Of a stretch of DNA of 64,000 bases, positions 1 to 8,032 are shown piece after piece. The translations under genes were made by a program, and so were the position numbers. Numbering within the stretch: position 1 is the stretch's first letter; each line of letters begins with the position of its first letter. The DNA lies in NCBI GenBank assembly GCA_015069695.1, contig JADCRZ010000019.1, positions 1 through 64,000 of the forward strand, in the 5' to 3' direction. A model generated the notes under the pieces. That model had not been told where the DNA came from and did not search any database. It saw nothing but the letters and a program-made list of their open reading frames with translations. This DNA comes from Williamsia sp. Lineage in GTDB: Bacteria > Bacteroidota > Bacteroidia > Chitinophagales > Chitinophagaceae.

Positions 1-77
1 ACCTTCCAGATCTAGCTTGTTCGTTGTAGCGTAGTGCAGTAAATTTTAGCCCCTTTCAAACAGCCTTGATTTTTTTG

Positions 78-105
78 CTACTTTTTTTATCAAGAAAAAA
101 AGTAG
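78..105. repeat. AT-rich inverted repeat after cysJ
   Basis: Arms CTACTTTTTTT (78-88) and AAAAAAAGTAG (95-105) are perfect 11-bp complements around a 6-nt loop, 17 bp past the cysJ stop codon. It could be the terminator of the sulfate operon. No U-run follows the stem when read on the minus strand, so a simple intrinsic terminator is uncertain. It could also be a common intergenic repeat. Nothing else is visible between 1 and 121. Confidence 0.4.
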
Positions 106-121
106 ACGGAGTCTCAAGACA

Positions 122-1825
122 TCAATACACATCCCTCATATACCTGCTGTCTTCCTTCAGCTGGTCCAGGTACTGCATGGCTTCTTCTGCTGAGCGGTGG
201 CCGTGTGTCTGGATGATCTGCAGCAAGGCGTTTTCTACGTCTACGCTCATCGGGTCTTTGGAGCCGCATATATACAGGTATGCGCCGTTTTCCAGCCATT
301 CGTATAATTGGGCACCTTCGCGGAGCATTTTGTGTTGAACATACACTTTTTCTTTGGTGTCGCGCGAAAAAGCAACATTCATTTTTGTCAGCACACCGGT
401 TTCAAGCCAGTTTTGAAATTCGGTCTGGTACAGGAAGTCGGTGGCGAAATGCTGCTCGCCAAAGAAAAGCCAGTTGCGTCCGCCGGCGCCGGCGGCATCG
501 CGCTGGGCCAGAAAGGCGCGGAAAGGTGCAATGCCTGTTCCCGGACCGATCATGATCACGTCTTTGTCTTCTTCCGGCAACCTGAATGCAGCGTTGGGAT
601 GAACATAAAAATGCAGGTCCTGTTCCGGCTTCAGCTGGGAAAGAAAATCGGAGGTGAGGCCGTATTTTATTTCGTCGTTGATATTAAAATTGTTTTTTGC
701 CACCGTGATATGGATCTCACCGCTGTGCGCCTGCGGAGAAGATGAAATTGAATACAGGCGGGGCGTGATGGGCTCCATCACGCTGAGCACTTCCTTAAAA
801 TGGGCAGCACTGTCGACCGGGTAGATGCGCAGCAGGTCGAGCAGGTCCATCCGGGTAACCGGGATGTCTTGTTGTACCAGCTCCGCATATTTTTTTACGA
901 CGCGCTCCGGCAGGTAAAAGATGTTCAGCTTTTTTTGCAGCAGCTCGAGCAGCGGCAGTTCTTCCCCTTTGTACAAGGCCTTTTCTTCAGGAGCCAGACC
1001 GGCCAATGCCATGATCGACTGAACGGTTGATAAGGGATTTTCCGGGATGATGCCGATAGAATCGCCCGGCAGGTAATCAACTTCTTCCGCGCTGATCTCT
1101 ACGTGATGGGTTTCTTTGTTGGAACCCTGGTCGTTTAAATTGACATTGGTAAGAATGGTGCCCGTATAGGTTTTGCGGCCGCCTGATTTTTTGGGGGCGG
1201 GCGGTGCAGCGGCAGGTGCCATGTTTCCGCCGGTGCTCAACACCTTCATGGCATTGGCAAACCAGGCATCGGCGTCTTCTGCATAGTCCACATCGCATTT
1301 TTGCAAGGGTACGATGCGCTGGGCACCCAGCTTTTGCAATTGCGCGTCTACGTCTTCCCCGGTTTTGCAGAACAGCGGGTAAGATGTATCACCCAGGGCC
1401 AGCACGCCGTATTTCAGCTTGGGCAGCTCGAAGCCGTTGTGGTGGATATGGTCATAGAATTTTTTGGCAGCAGCAGGCGGTTCGCCTTCACCATGGGTGC
1501 TGATAATGGAAAACAGGTATTCTTCCTTGCTGAGATCGCCGGGCCGGTATTGATCCATGCTCACCACTTTTGCATTGATGCCCGATTTTTTTGCCTTTGC
1601 TGCAAAAACAGTGGCAAGCCGTTTGGCGTTTCCGGTTTCGGTCCCGTATAAAATAGTGATTTTATTCACGCCGCTTTTGGCGGCCGGGGCACCTTCCTGC
1701 GCGGCACTGCCTGCACCTGTTTGTGCCAGCAAACCGGTCAGGTAACCATTCATCCAGATCCGTTCTTCCTGGCTCGAAACTTTGATCAGTTCCAGAAAGA
1801 CCTGTAATTTATTTTCTGCTAACAT
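122..1825 (-). CDS. cysJ: Sulfite reductase flavoprotein subunit (CysJ-type diflavin reductase)
   Basis: This 567-residue protein passes electrons from NADPH through FAD and FMN to the sulfite reductase hemoprotein in the cytoplasm. After a short N-terminal extension, a flavodoxin domain begins near residue 54 (YGTETGNAKR, STHGEGEPP). A ferredoxin-reductase-like FAD domain follows (RLYSISSSP near residue 355), then the NADP-binding part (GPGTGIAPFRAF, CGSKDPM). It is slightly shorter than the roughly 600 residues of enterobacterial CysJ. It lies 32 bp downstream of the siroheme methyltransferase and is the last gene of the operon inside the window. The hemoprotein partner (CysI/Sir) is not in the window; it may lie beyond position 1. 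The ATG at 1825 is the only sensible start. The family is clear. Assignment to sulfite rather than another acceptor rests on the operon. Confidence 0.9.
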   Translation of the reverse strand: MLAENKLQVFLELIKVSSQEERIWMNGYLTGLLAQTGAGSAAQEGAPAAKSGVNKITILYGTETGNAKRLATVFAAKAKKSGINAKVVSMDQYRPGDLSKEEYLFSIISTHGEGEPPAAAKKFYDHIHHNGFELPKLKYGVLALGDTSYPLFCKTGEDVDAQLQKLGAQRIVPLQKCDVDYAEDADAWFANAMKVLSTGGNMAPAAAPPAPKKSGGRKTYTGTILTNVNLNDQGSNKETHHVEISAEEVDYLPGDSIGIIPENPLSTVQSIMALAGLAPEEKALYKGEELPLLELLQKKLNIFYLPERVVKKYAELVQQDIPVTRMDLLDLLRIYPVDSAAHFKEVLSVMEPITPRLYSISSSPQAHSGEIHITVAKNNFNINDEIKYGLTSDFLSQLKPEQDLHFYVHPNAAFRLPEEDKDVIMIGPGTGIAPFRAFLAQRDAAGAGGRNWLFFGEQHFATDFLYQTEFQNWLETGVLTKMNVAFSRDTKEKVYVQHKMLREGAQLYEWLENGAYLYICGSKDPMSVDVENALLQIIQTHGHRSAEEAMQYLDQLKEDSRYMRDVY

Positions 1826-1857
1826 AGTTCAACGTTTTGGGTTTCTATCAACCCCTT

Positions 1858-2688
1858 TTATTCAGACACCGATGGTTCAGCCGACAAAACAAATGCATGG
1901 ATGGGTTTAAAATACAACTCTCCGCTGTTGCTGTTTTTAAACCACCTGAAGCGTTCATGCAGGAAAGCTACCTTGCCCACAATAACCAGGGCGGGCGACT
2001 GGAAAGTTCTTCCTTTCAGTTTTCTGTCATACTCTGCAAAGCTGCTGATGGTAACTTGCTGCATGGGGGTGCTTGCCTGTTCAATTACAGCTATCCCTTT
2101 GTCCTGGCTGATTCCTTTGCCCAGTAGCAAGGCTGCGGCCTGGTCCAGCATCTCGCCCGACATATAAAACACCAGGGTATCATCGGTCTGCGCCAGTTCT
2201 TCCCAATATTTATCCTGAATAACATCTGATTTATAGAACGTAAGCAGCCGGATGCCGCTTGCGTATTCCCGGGCAGTTAATGGAATGCCGGCATAGGCCG
2301 CTGCCCCCAATGCTGCCGTTACACCCGGTACAATTTCATACGGGATCCGGTTATTCACGAGGGCCGACAGTTCATCAAAAATATTGGAGAACACAGATGC
2401 ATCACCTCCTTTCAAGCGGACCACCAGCCTGCCTGCCCGCGCATGTTCAATCATCAACCTGTTGATGGTAGGCTGAGGGGTTGATCCGCTCCGCCCGCTT
2501 TGTTTGCCCACGTGGATGATCTCTGCGCGGCTGTTTACATAGCGGTGCAGGATGGCTTCACTCACCAGGCGGTCTACCAGCACCACATGGGCCTGTTCCA
2601 GCCAGCGCACCGCCTTCACCGTAATCAGATCCGGATCACCCGGCCCTGCCGCTGCAAGAATTACTTTTCCTATGAAGTTGTTGTTCAT
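1858..2688 (-). CDS. cobA: Uroporphyrinogen-III C-methyltransferase (SUMT)
   Basis: The enzyme adds two SAM-derived methyl groups to uroporphyrinogen III to give precorrin-2, the precursor of siroheme, which sulfite reductase needs. The SUMT signatures are all visible: GPGDPDLITVKA near the N-terminus, VVRLKGGDASVF in the middle, and VPGVTAALGAAAYAGIPLT after it. The length of 276 residues fits the stand-alone methyltransferase without the CysG dehydrogenase/chelatase half. I start at 2688 (MNNNFIGKV). An upstream in-frame ATG at 2727 would add 13 residues that are encoded by the inverted repeat ending 11 bp upstream of 2688, so it is unlikely. It sits between cysN and cysJ, which points to siroheme rather than cobalamin. 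Confidence 0.92.
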   Translation of the reverse strand: MNNNFIGKVILAAAGPGDPDLITVKAVRWLEQAHVVLVDRLVSEAILHRYVNSRAEIIHVGKQSGRSGSTPQPTINRLMIEHARAGRLVVRLKGGDASVFSNIFDELSALVNNRIPYEIVPGVTAALGAAAYAGIPLTAREYASGIRLLTFYKSDVIQDKYWEELAQTDDTLVFYMSGEMLDQAAALLLGKGISQDKGIAVIEQASTPMQQVTISSFAEYDRKLKGRTFQSPALVIVGKVAFLHERFRWFKNSNSGELYFKPIHAFVLSAEPSVSE

Positions 2689-2698
2689 GTTATATTTC

Positions 2699-2849
2699 TG
2701 TCTTGAACCAGGATTACACGGATCCACGGATTACAGGATTGGAGATTGAATGTGTAATATTCTGAAATTGATCGAGGTTTATGTTTAAAGATCGACCCTT
2801 ATCAATCAATCCTGTAATCCGTGGATCCGTGTAATCCTGGTTCAAGACA
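2699..2849. repeat. 43-bp perfect inverted repeat inside the sulfate operon
   Basis: Positions 2699-2741 are the exact reverse complement of 2807-2849, with 65 nt of unrelated sequence between them. The arms themselves are built of small units (AATCCTGTAA, TCCGTG, GTAATCCTGGTTCA). Shorter relatives occur at 13496-13525 and 25789-25820. One arm overlaps the 3' end of cysN and provides its stop codon. The other ends 11 bp before the methyltransferase start. In RNA it could form a stem of about 43 bp. I see no ORF or transposase inside. It is a REP/MITE-like dispersed element by appearance; its class is not known to me. Confidence 0.9.
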
Positions 2850-4095
2850 ATGGTTCAGAAATCATACAAGCTCCCACTGTTACATAGCTTGTCTCATCGA
2901 TCAGGATGGCGCCGCCGTTGGCGCGGAGCTTTTTGTAAGGATCGTATGAAACAGGGGAAGCGGTTTTGATGGTTGCCTTTACAATGTCGTTCAGGTTTAC
3001 GCTGTCTACATCAGGATCTTTTTCAAGTGTGTTGACGTTCAGCTTGTATTCGATGTTCTTTACGACTGCTTTTACATGCCGGCTGTTGATCTGAAAAAGA
3101 TAGCGGTTCCCCCTTTTCAGCGGCTTGGCATCCATCCAGCACAACAGCACATCAAGTTCCTGCGCAAGCTGGGGCCGGTTGGCAGTATGTACGATCATAT
3201 CGCCGCGACTGATGTCGATGTCATCTTCCAGGTGGAGCACCACGCTTTGCGGAGCCCAGGCTTCTTCTGTATCCTTGCCATCCCGCTCAATGCGGCTGAT
3301 GCGGCTTTCCTGTCCGGAAGGATGAAGGGTCACCGCATCGCCGGTGCGGTATACCCCGCTGATGATCTTGCCGGCATAACCCCTGTAGTCATGCAGTTCT
3401 TCTACCTGCGGACGGATCACAAACTGAACCGGGAACCGGGCATCGGTGTGGTTGATGTCGTGCCGGATCTCTACCTGCTCCAGCAGCTCCAGCAGGGAGG
3501 AGCCCTTGTACCAGCCCATGCTGTCTGACTTGTCTACAATATTATCGCCATTGAGGGCGCTGATAGGAATGTATTGCACATCGTTCAACCCCAGTGATCC
3601 GGCCACGGCCGCATAATCTATCACGATGTTGTTGAACACATCTTCCGAATATTGAACCAGATCCATCTTGTTGATGGCCACGATTACATGCGGTATGTTG
3701 AGCAGCGATACAATAATGGAATGCCGGCGGGTTTGTTCTACCACGCCGTTGCGCGCGTCGACGAGGATGATGGCCAGCTCTGAATTGGACGCACCCGTTA
3801 CCATATTGCGGGTATACTGGATATGACCGGGGGCATCGGCAATGATAAACTTGCGTTTGGGCGTAGAAAAATATTTGTACGCCACGTCAATGGTAATGCC
3901 TTGTTCCCGTTCGGCACGCAGTCCGTCGGTAAGCAGGGCCAGGTCTATCTCTCCTTCTTTTTTATTCTTGCTTTGTTTTTCAATTGCCTCCAGGTGATCG
4001 GTCAGGATAGATTTGCTGTCATACAGCAGCCTGCCGATGAGCGTGCTTTTCCCGTCGTCTACGCTGCCTGCTGTAATAAAACGGAGAAGATCCAT
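2842..4095 (-). CDS. cysN: Sulfate adenylyltransferase, GTPase subunit (CysN)
   Basis: CysN is the regulatory GTPase of ATP sulfurylase, which makes APS from sulfate and ATP together with CysD. The EF-Tu-like G domain is complete: P-loop GSVDDGKST at residues 10-18, DAPGHIQYTRNM (G3) and NKMD (G4). The C-terminal beta-barrel domains follow. There is no fused APS kinase (CysC), and the 417-residue length fits an unfused CysN. The start at 4095 (MDLLRFITAGS) matches the usual N-terminus; a 70-residue upstream extension in frame overlaps the cysD end and looks untranslated. The last codons and the stop (TCA on the plus strand at 2842-2844) come from the repeat arm at 2807-2849, so the extreme C-terminus has been replaced or extended. 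Confidence 0.93.
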   Translation of the reverse strand: MDLLRFITAGSVDDGKSTLIGRLLYDSKSILTDHLEAIEKQSKNKKEGEIDLALLTDGLRAEREQGITIDVAYKYFSTPKRKFIIADAPGHIQYTRNMVTGASNSELAIILVDARNGVVEQTRRHSIIVSLLNIPHVIVAINKMDLVQYSEDVFNNIVIDYAAVAGSLGLNDVQYIPISALNGDNIVDKSDSMGWYKGSSLLELLEQVEIRHDINHTDARFPVQFVIRPQVEELHDYRGYAGKIISGVYRTGDAVTLHPSGQESRISRIERDGKDTEEAWAPQSVVLHLEDDIDISRGDMIVHTANRPQLAQELDVLLCWMDAKPLKRGNRYLFQINSRHVKAVVKNIEYKLNVNTLEKDPDVDSVNLNDIVKATIKTASPVSYDPYKKLRANGGAILIDETSYVTVGACMISEPLS

Positions 4096-4189
4096 AATCG
4101 CATGTGGTATTAATGATGAAAGGCGATGGCAATCGTGTGATAGAAATTCCTGGTTACCGGACCGGTCCTGCTGAAAGGAGAAGACCGGT

Positions 4190-5098
4190 TTAAAAATATC
4201 CTCCCTTCTTTCTGTCTTCCATGGCTGCTTCTGAAACCCGGTCGTCGATGCGGGTTTCACCCCGTTCGCTGGTACGCGTAGCAATGATTTCGGTGATGAT
4301 GTCATCTATGGTGGCAGCATCCGACTCCACAGCTGCAGTACAGGTCATATCGCCCACCGTTCTGTAGCGCACGTTCCGGTTCTGAACAACATCTGATTCG
4401 TCCAGCTGGATAAAATCCGATACAGCTACCAATTGTCCCTGGTGCTCTATGACAGCCCGGTTGTGGGCAAAATAAATAGATGGCAGGCCGATCTTTTCCC
4501 GGCGGATATAATTCCAGACATCCAGCTCCGTCCAGTTGCTGATCGGGAATGCGCGGACATTTTCGCCGTTGTGAATTTTCCCGTTGTAGGTGTTCCAGAG
4601 TTCGGGCCGCTGCAGTTTGGGATCCCACTGGCCAAACTCGTCGCGCACGGAAAAGATCCGTTCTTTGGCCCTTGCCTTTTCTTCATCGCGGCGGGCACCT
4701 CCGATGCAGGCATCAAAACGGAATTCTTCAATGGTATCAAGCAGGGTAAATGTTTGCAGGGCATTGCGGCTGGCAAATTTTCCCTTGGGTTCGGTCAGCC
4801 CTTTTGTGCGGATGGTATCTTCTACTTTTCGTACGACGAGTCTTTCATTTAAATCGCTTGCCAGCTTGTCGCGGAATTGAAGTGCTTCGGGGAAATTATG
4901 TCCGGTATCGATGTGTACCAGCGGAAAGGGCAGCTTTCCCGGCCGGAATGCTTTCAGGGCCAGGTGAACCAGCGTGATCGAGTCTTTACCGCCCGAGAAC
5001 AGGAGTGCCGGCCGCTCAAACTGGCCTGCTACTTCCCGCATGATATGGATCGCTTCTGATTCAAGCTGATCCAGGTAATCTATTGTGTACTCATCCAT
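4190..5098 (-). CDS. cysD: Sulfate adenylyltransferase subunit 2 (CysD)
   Basis: CysD is the catalytic ATP-pyrophosphatase-type subunit of ATP sulfurylase and works with CysN. The PP-loop SGGKDS is at residues 35-40, followed by VHIDTGHNFPE and the CIGGARRDEEKARAKER region typical of CysD. The C-terminus ends in RKKGGYF, as in most members. The length of 302 residues is normal. It is separated from cysH by 44 bp and from cysN by 94 bp, all on the minus strand, so one transcript is likely. The gap to cysN holds a small palindrome (GGACCGGTCC) but no gene. Confidence 0.95.
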   Translation of the reverse strand: MDEYTIDYLDQLESEAIHIMREVAGQFERPALLFSGGKDSITLVHLALKAFRPGKLPFPLVHIDTGHNFPEALQFRDKLASDLNERLVVRKVEDTIRTKGLTEPKGKFASRNALQTFTLLDTIEEFRFDACIGGARRDEEKARAKERIFSVRDEFGQWDPKLQRPELWNTYNGKIHNGENVRAFPISNWTELDVWNYIRREKIGLPSIYFAHNRAVIEHQGQLVAVSDFIQLDESDVVQNRNVRYRTVGDMTCTAAVESDAATIDDIITEIIATRTSERGETRIDDRVSEAAMEDRKKGGYF

Positions 5099-5142
5099 AA
5101 ATCAGTTTCTAAAATTTTATATCCTTGTCACAACAGGACCTG

Positions 5143-5910
5143 CTAGGTATAAACAATGGCTTCTGCCTTGTTCTCTCTTGTGTCTTCACTGCCCGAGGTA
5201 CCTACATGCAAGCCACATTCCTTGTCACTTTTATTTTCCCACCACCACCTTCCTGCCCTGAAGTCCTCACCGGGGCGGATCGCCCGTGTGCAGGGAGCAC
5301 ACCCGATGCTTACAAAACCTTTGTCGTGCAAAGGATTGTAAGGGATATTATTTGCGTGGATATATTCTTTTACCTGCTCAAAGGTCCAGTGCAGCAGGGG
5401 ATGATATTTGATGATCCCGTGTTTGGCATCCCATTCCACCATAGGCAGGTCTTTGCGGGCATTTGATTGTTCAGCCCGCAGCCCGGTGATCCAGACCGTA
5501 TTGGATCGAAGGGCCCGGCCAAGCGGTTCTACCTTTCGGATATAACAACAGCCTGTCCTGTTTTCAACTGACTCGTAAAAAGAATTGGGACCCCGTTCCA
5601 GGACAAAATTTTCCAGCATGTCGTGGTTGGGATAATAGGCTTTTATCCTGGTATCATACCGTTCGTTGGTGCTGTTCCAGACAGAGTAGGTTTCGGCGAA
5701 CATTCTTCCGGTGTCGAGGGTAAAAATGCTGATCCCAAGCCCGTTGCTGAGAATATCATGGGTAATTACCTGGTCTTCATATCCAAAGCTGGAAGAAAAT
5801 GTAACCTTTCCGGGGAACTGCGCAGTCAGGATCTGGAAAGCCTGCGCAGGGCTTTTTCCCTCGAGTTGATCCAGTAAGCCGGGTATGTGAGATTCCAGTG
5901 TATCAGTCAT
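5143..5910 (-). CDS. cysH: Adenylyl-sulfate (APS) reductase, CysH family
   Basis: This enzyme reduces activated sulfate to sulfite with thioredoxin-type reductant. The PP-loop-like region is FSSSFGYEDQ, followed by TLDTGRMFAET. Two cysteine pairs are present (TGCCYIRK and GCAPCTRA), which in this family mark the [4Fe-4S]-containing APS reductase rather than the PAPS-specific type. The C-terminal motif KECGLH carries the catalytic cysteine. No APS kinase is in the operon, which agrees with direct use of APS. I start at 5910 (MTDTLESH). An upstream ATG at 5949 would overlap the proposed -7 box. It is the first gene of the minus-strand operon cysH-cysD-cysN-cobA-cysJ. Confidence 0.93.
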   Translation of the reverse strand: MTDTLESHIPGLLDQLEGKSPAQAFQILTAQFPGKVTFSSSFGYEDQVITHDILSNGLGISIFTLDTGRMFAETYSVWNSTNERYDTRIKAYYPNHDMLENFVLERGPNSFYESVENRTGCCYIRKVEPLGRALRSNTVWITGLRAEQSNARKDLPMVEWDAKHGIIKYHPLLHWTFEQVKEYIHANNIPYNPLHDKGFVSIGCAPCTRAIRPGEDFRAGRWWWENKSDKECGLHVGTSGSEDTRENKAEAIVYT

Positions 5911-5953
5911 GCTTGTAGAAAGCCGCAAAACTACGACAGGTGCGGCCAACGAT

Positions 5954-5981
5954 CAAATATATTTTCTACTAATGGAGTAGA
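5954..5981 (-). promoter_or_regulatory. Promoter and dyad operator of the sulfate operon
   Basis: Read on the minus strand, 5961-5954 is TATATTTG, a perfect TAnnTTTG -7 box 44 bp before the cysH ATG. Directly upstream lies the dyad TCTACT-N5-AGTAGA (plus-strand 5965-5970 and 5976-5981), within the -33/-7 spacer, where a repressor would block RNA polymerase. No clear TTTG -33 box is seen, which suits an activated or controlled promoter. The regulator is not in the window. Confidence 0.55.
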
Positions 5982-6068
5982 CTAATCCCTGTTCCAGAGG
6001 CTGCTTCCTGTCGTTTTCCGGCCTTTTACAGAATAACCAGGCTGTGCCCGACGTTTTAAACAGCAAAA

Positions 6069-6117
6069 TGCAATAGGGCGGAATAACAAAGAAAAAGGGA
6101 GTTATTCCTATATTGCA
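6069..6117. promoter_or_regulatory. Imperfect inverted repeat upstream of histidine kinase
   Basis: TGCAATA (6069-6075) and GGAATAAC (6080-6087) pair with GTTATTCC (6101-6108) and TATTGCA (6111-6117), leaving a small internal bulge and a 13-nt A-rich loop. The structure ends 46 bp before the kinase ATG. It may be an operator or a leader hairpin; the sequence does not decide between them. Confidence 0.4.
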
Positions 6118-6163
6118 CAGGATTGCGTTGAAAAAGAGGCCGGATCAAGTTTCTTAATAACCT

Positions 6164-7936
6164 ATGGACAAGAAAAACTACATACTTTTCGGACTTGCAT
6201 GTGGAATTTTACTAACGGCTCTTTATCTCTATCAGTGGAATGTAAAAAAGACGGAAGAACACAATGAAGCGGTAGATCATACCCTTGAAGTGATTGCGCA
6301 TTTCGAAAAACTCGCCAGCGACATCAAGGGGGTCCTGATCTTTCCGGCAGAGATAAGAAAGAACCACAAAAACAGACTGCTCGAATACGAAAATTATGAC
6401 TCGGGCGGCGTGCAGGAAAGTGTGCGGGAAATTGCCCGGTTGACCCGCGACAACCTGGTTCAGCAAAAACGGTTGGATACGCTCCAAACCCTGATAGACC
6501 AGCATGTAATGGGATGGCTGCAACGCGATATGAACGAAGAAGGCGCAACGCTGGAAACATCTCCCCATATCAAGGCCCTGATGCTGATCCAGTACAATAT
6601 CGACAAGGGAGTTGGCATGGAAAGAGAGCTGCTGAAAAAAAGAAGGGAAGAATTTCGAACCTCCCAGCAAACAACCACCATCCTGCGCATGGTATTTATG
6701 GGGGTAGGGCTCCTGATTATAGCCGTTATCACCATCTCAAATATTTACCAGATCACCAAAAGAACCCAGGCCGAAGCATTTCTTTCTTCTGTACTGAATA
6801 CATCACCCACAGGCATCCTGGCAGCCGAAGCCATCCGGGATAAGCAGGAAATAAAAGATTTTAAGATCATTTTCAGCAATCATGCCCTCCGGGGACAGCT
6901 GGAGCTCAAGGACGGAGAGGTGCTTAAGGAAACCCTCTTGCAGATTTCGCCGGATACCGTTGAGCGGGGCACGTTTGCCAAATATGTGGAGGTAACAGAA
7001 ATCGGTAAAAATGTTGAGTTTGAAGCTGCTGTTAAAAGAGACAGCCATACCCGCTGGTTCCAGCTGTATATCAACAAGCTGAACGATGGTTTTATTGCCA
7101 GTTACTCGGAAATCACCGAGCTGAAGAAATCACAGCAGCTCTTGCAGCAAAAGATCGTAGAGCTGCAGCGCACCAACAGCGAACTGGAGCAGTTTGCCTA
7201 TGTAGCCAGCCATGACCTCCAGGAGCCGCTCCGCAAGATCAAAACATTTTCCAGCCTCATCGTAGAGCGCTTCAACGATCCGGCAGCTTCGTTTGCAAAA
7301 GTGTACCTGAACAAAGTGATCAATGCGGCTAATCGCATGAGCACCCTGATCAATGACCTGCTGAACTTTTCTTCCCTCTCTGACCAGCGGGAACAGTTTG
7401 TTGAAACCGACCTGAACAAACTACTGGACAAGATCTACAACGATTTTGAACTGACCATCCAGGAAAAAAAGGCAGTGATCGCCCGCGAGCCGCTGCAGAA
7501 CATAGAGGCCGTGCCCCTGCAGATGAACCAGCTGTTTTACAACCTGCTCAACAATGCACTGAAGTTCGCCAAGCCCGACATGCCGGTTGCTATCAGCATC
7601 ACGGCCCGCCTGCTTTCAACCGAGGAAGTAGCCGCGCACCGGTTGTATACCGCCTTTCCCTACCAGGAGATCGTGATAAAGGACAATGGCATTGGCTTCA
7701 ACCAGGAGTATGCCGAAAAAATATTTGTGATCTTTCAACGCCTGAACAGCAAGGAAGCCTTCGCAGGAACGGGTATCGGACTGGCTCTCTGCCAAAAAAT
7801 CGTACTTAACCATCATGGCATCATCTACGCCGAATCCAAAGATGGGGAAGGTGCTTCCTTTCATGTCATTCTTCCTTTGCGCCAGCCTGTTATTGCAGGT
7901 AAACTGGAAATGGCCTATGCAGATGCAAAGGGATAG
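6164..7936 (+). CDS. CHASE3-type sensor histidine kinase (orphan)
   Basis: This is a membrane sensor kinase of 590 residues. A transmembrane helix lies at about 7-24. The extracytoplasmic region (25-172) is helical and CHASE3-like, and a second helix is at about 174-195. A PAS-like segment follows (205-317), then a coiled linker. The HisKA box EQFAYVASHDLQEPLRK has the phospho-accepting His at residue 350. The ATPase domain has the N box (NNALKFAK), G1 (DNGIGF) and G2 (GTGIGLALCQKIV). The HisKA/ATPase type is that seen in Cph1-like bacteriophytochrome kinases, but no chromophore domain is present. No response regulator is adjacent, so its partner is unknown. The ATG at 6164 gives a good membrane signal at the N-terminus. 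Confidence 0.88.
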   Translation: MDKKNYILFGLACGILLTALYLYQWNVKKTEEHNEAVDHTLEVIAHFEKLASDIKGVLIFPAEIRKNHKNRLLEYENYDSGGVQESVREIARLTRDNLVQQKRLDTLQTLIDQHVMGWLQRDMNEEGATLETSPHIKALMLIQYNIDKGVGMERELLKKRREEFRTSQQTTTILRMVFMGVGLLIIAVITISNIYQITKRTQAEAFLSSVLNTSPTGILAAEAIRDKQEIKDFKIIFSNHALRGQLELKDGEVLKETLLQISPDTVERGTFAKYVEVTEIGKNVEFEAAVKRDSHTRWFQLYINKLNDGFIASYSEITELKKSQQLLQQKIVELQRTNSELEQFAYVASHDLQEPLRKIKTFSSLIVERFNDPAASFAKVYLNKVINAANRMSTLINDLLNFSSLSDQREQFVETDLNKLLDKIYNDFELTIQEKKAVIAREPLQNIEAVPLQMNQLFYNLLNNALKFAKPDMPVAISITARLLSTEEVAAHRLYTAFPYQEIVIKDNGIGFNQEYAEKIFVIFQRLNSKEAFAGTGIGLALCQKIVLNHHGIIYAESKDGEGASFHVILPLRQPVIAGKLEMAYADAKG

Positions 7937-8032
7937 ATGGAAATCAAACCCGATCCCTCTATATTTGCTTCCGTGGGGGTTAACCCCTTCGTGCCTGTTA
8001 AGCTATGTTATTTATCACCGAAAACCGCCATC

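Noticed and set aside
2689-2727. N-terminal extension of the siroheme methyltransferase
   Set aside because: The 13 extra residues are encoded largely by the inverted repeat; the Met at 2688 gives the normal N-terminus.
4096-4305. N-terminal extension of CysN by 70 residues
   Set aside because: CysN proteins start near the P-loop, as the ATG at 4095 gives; the extension overlaps cysD in another frame.
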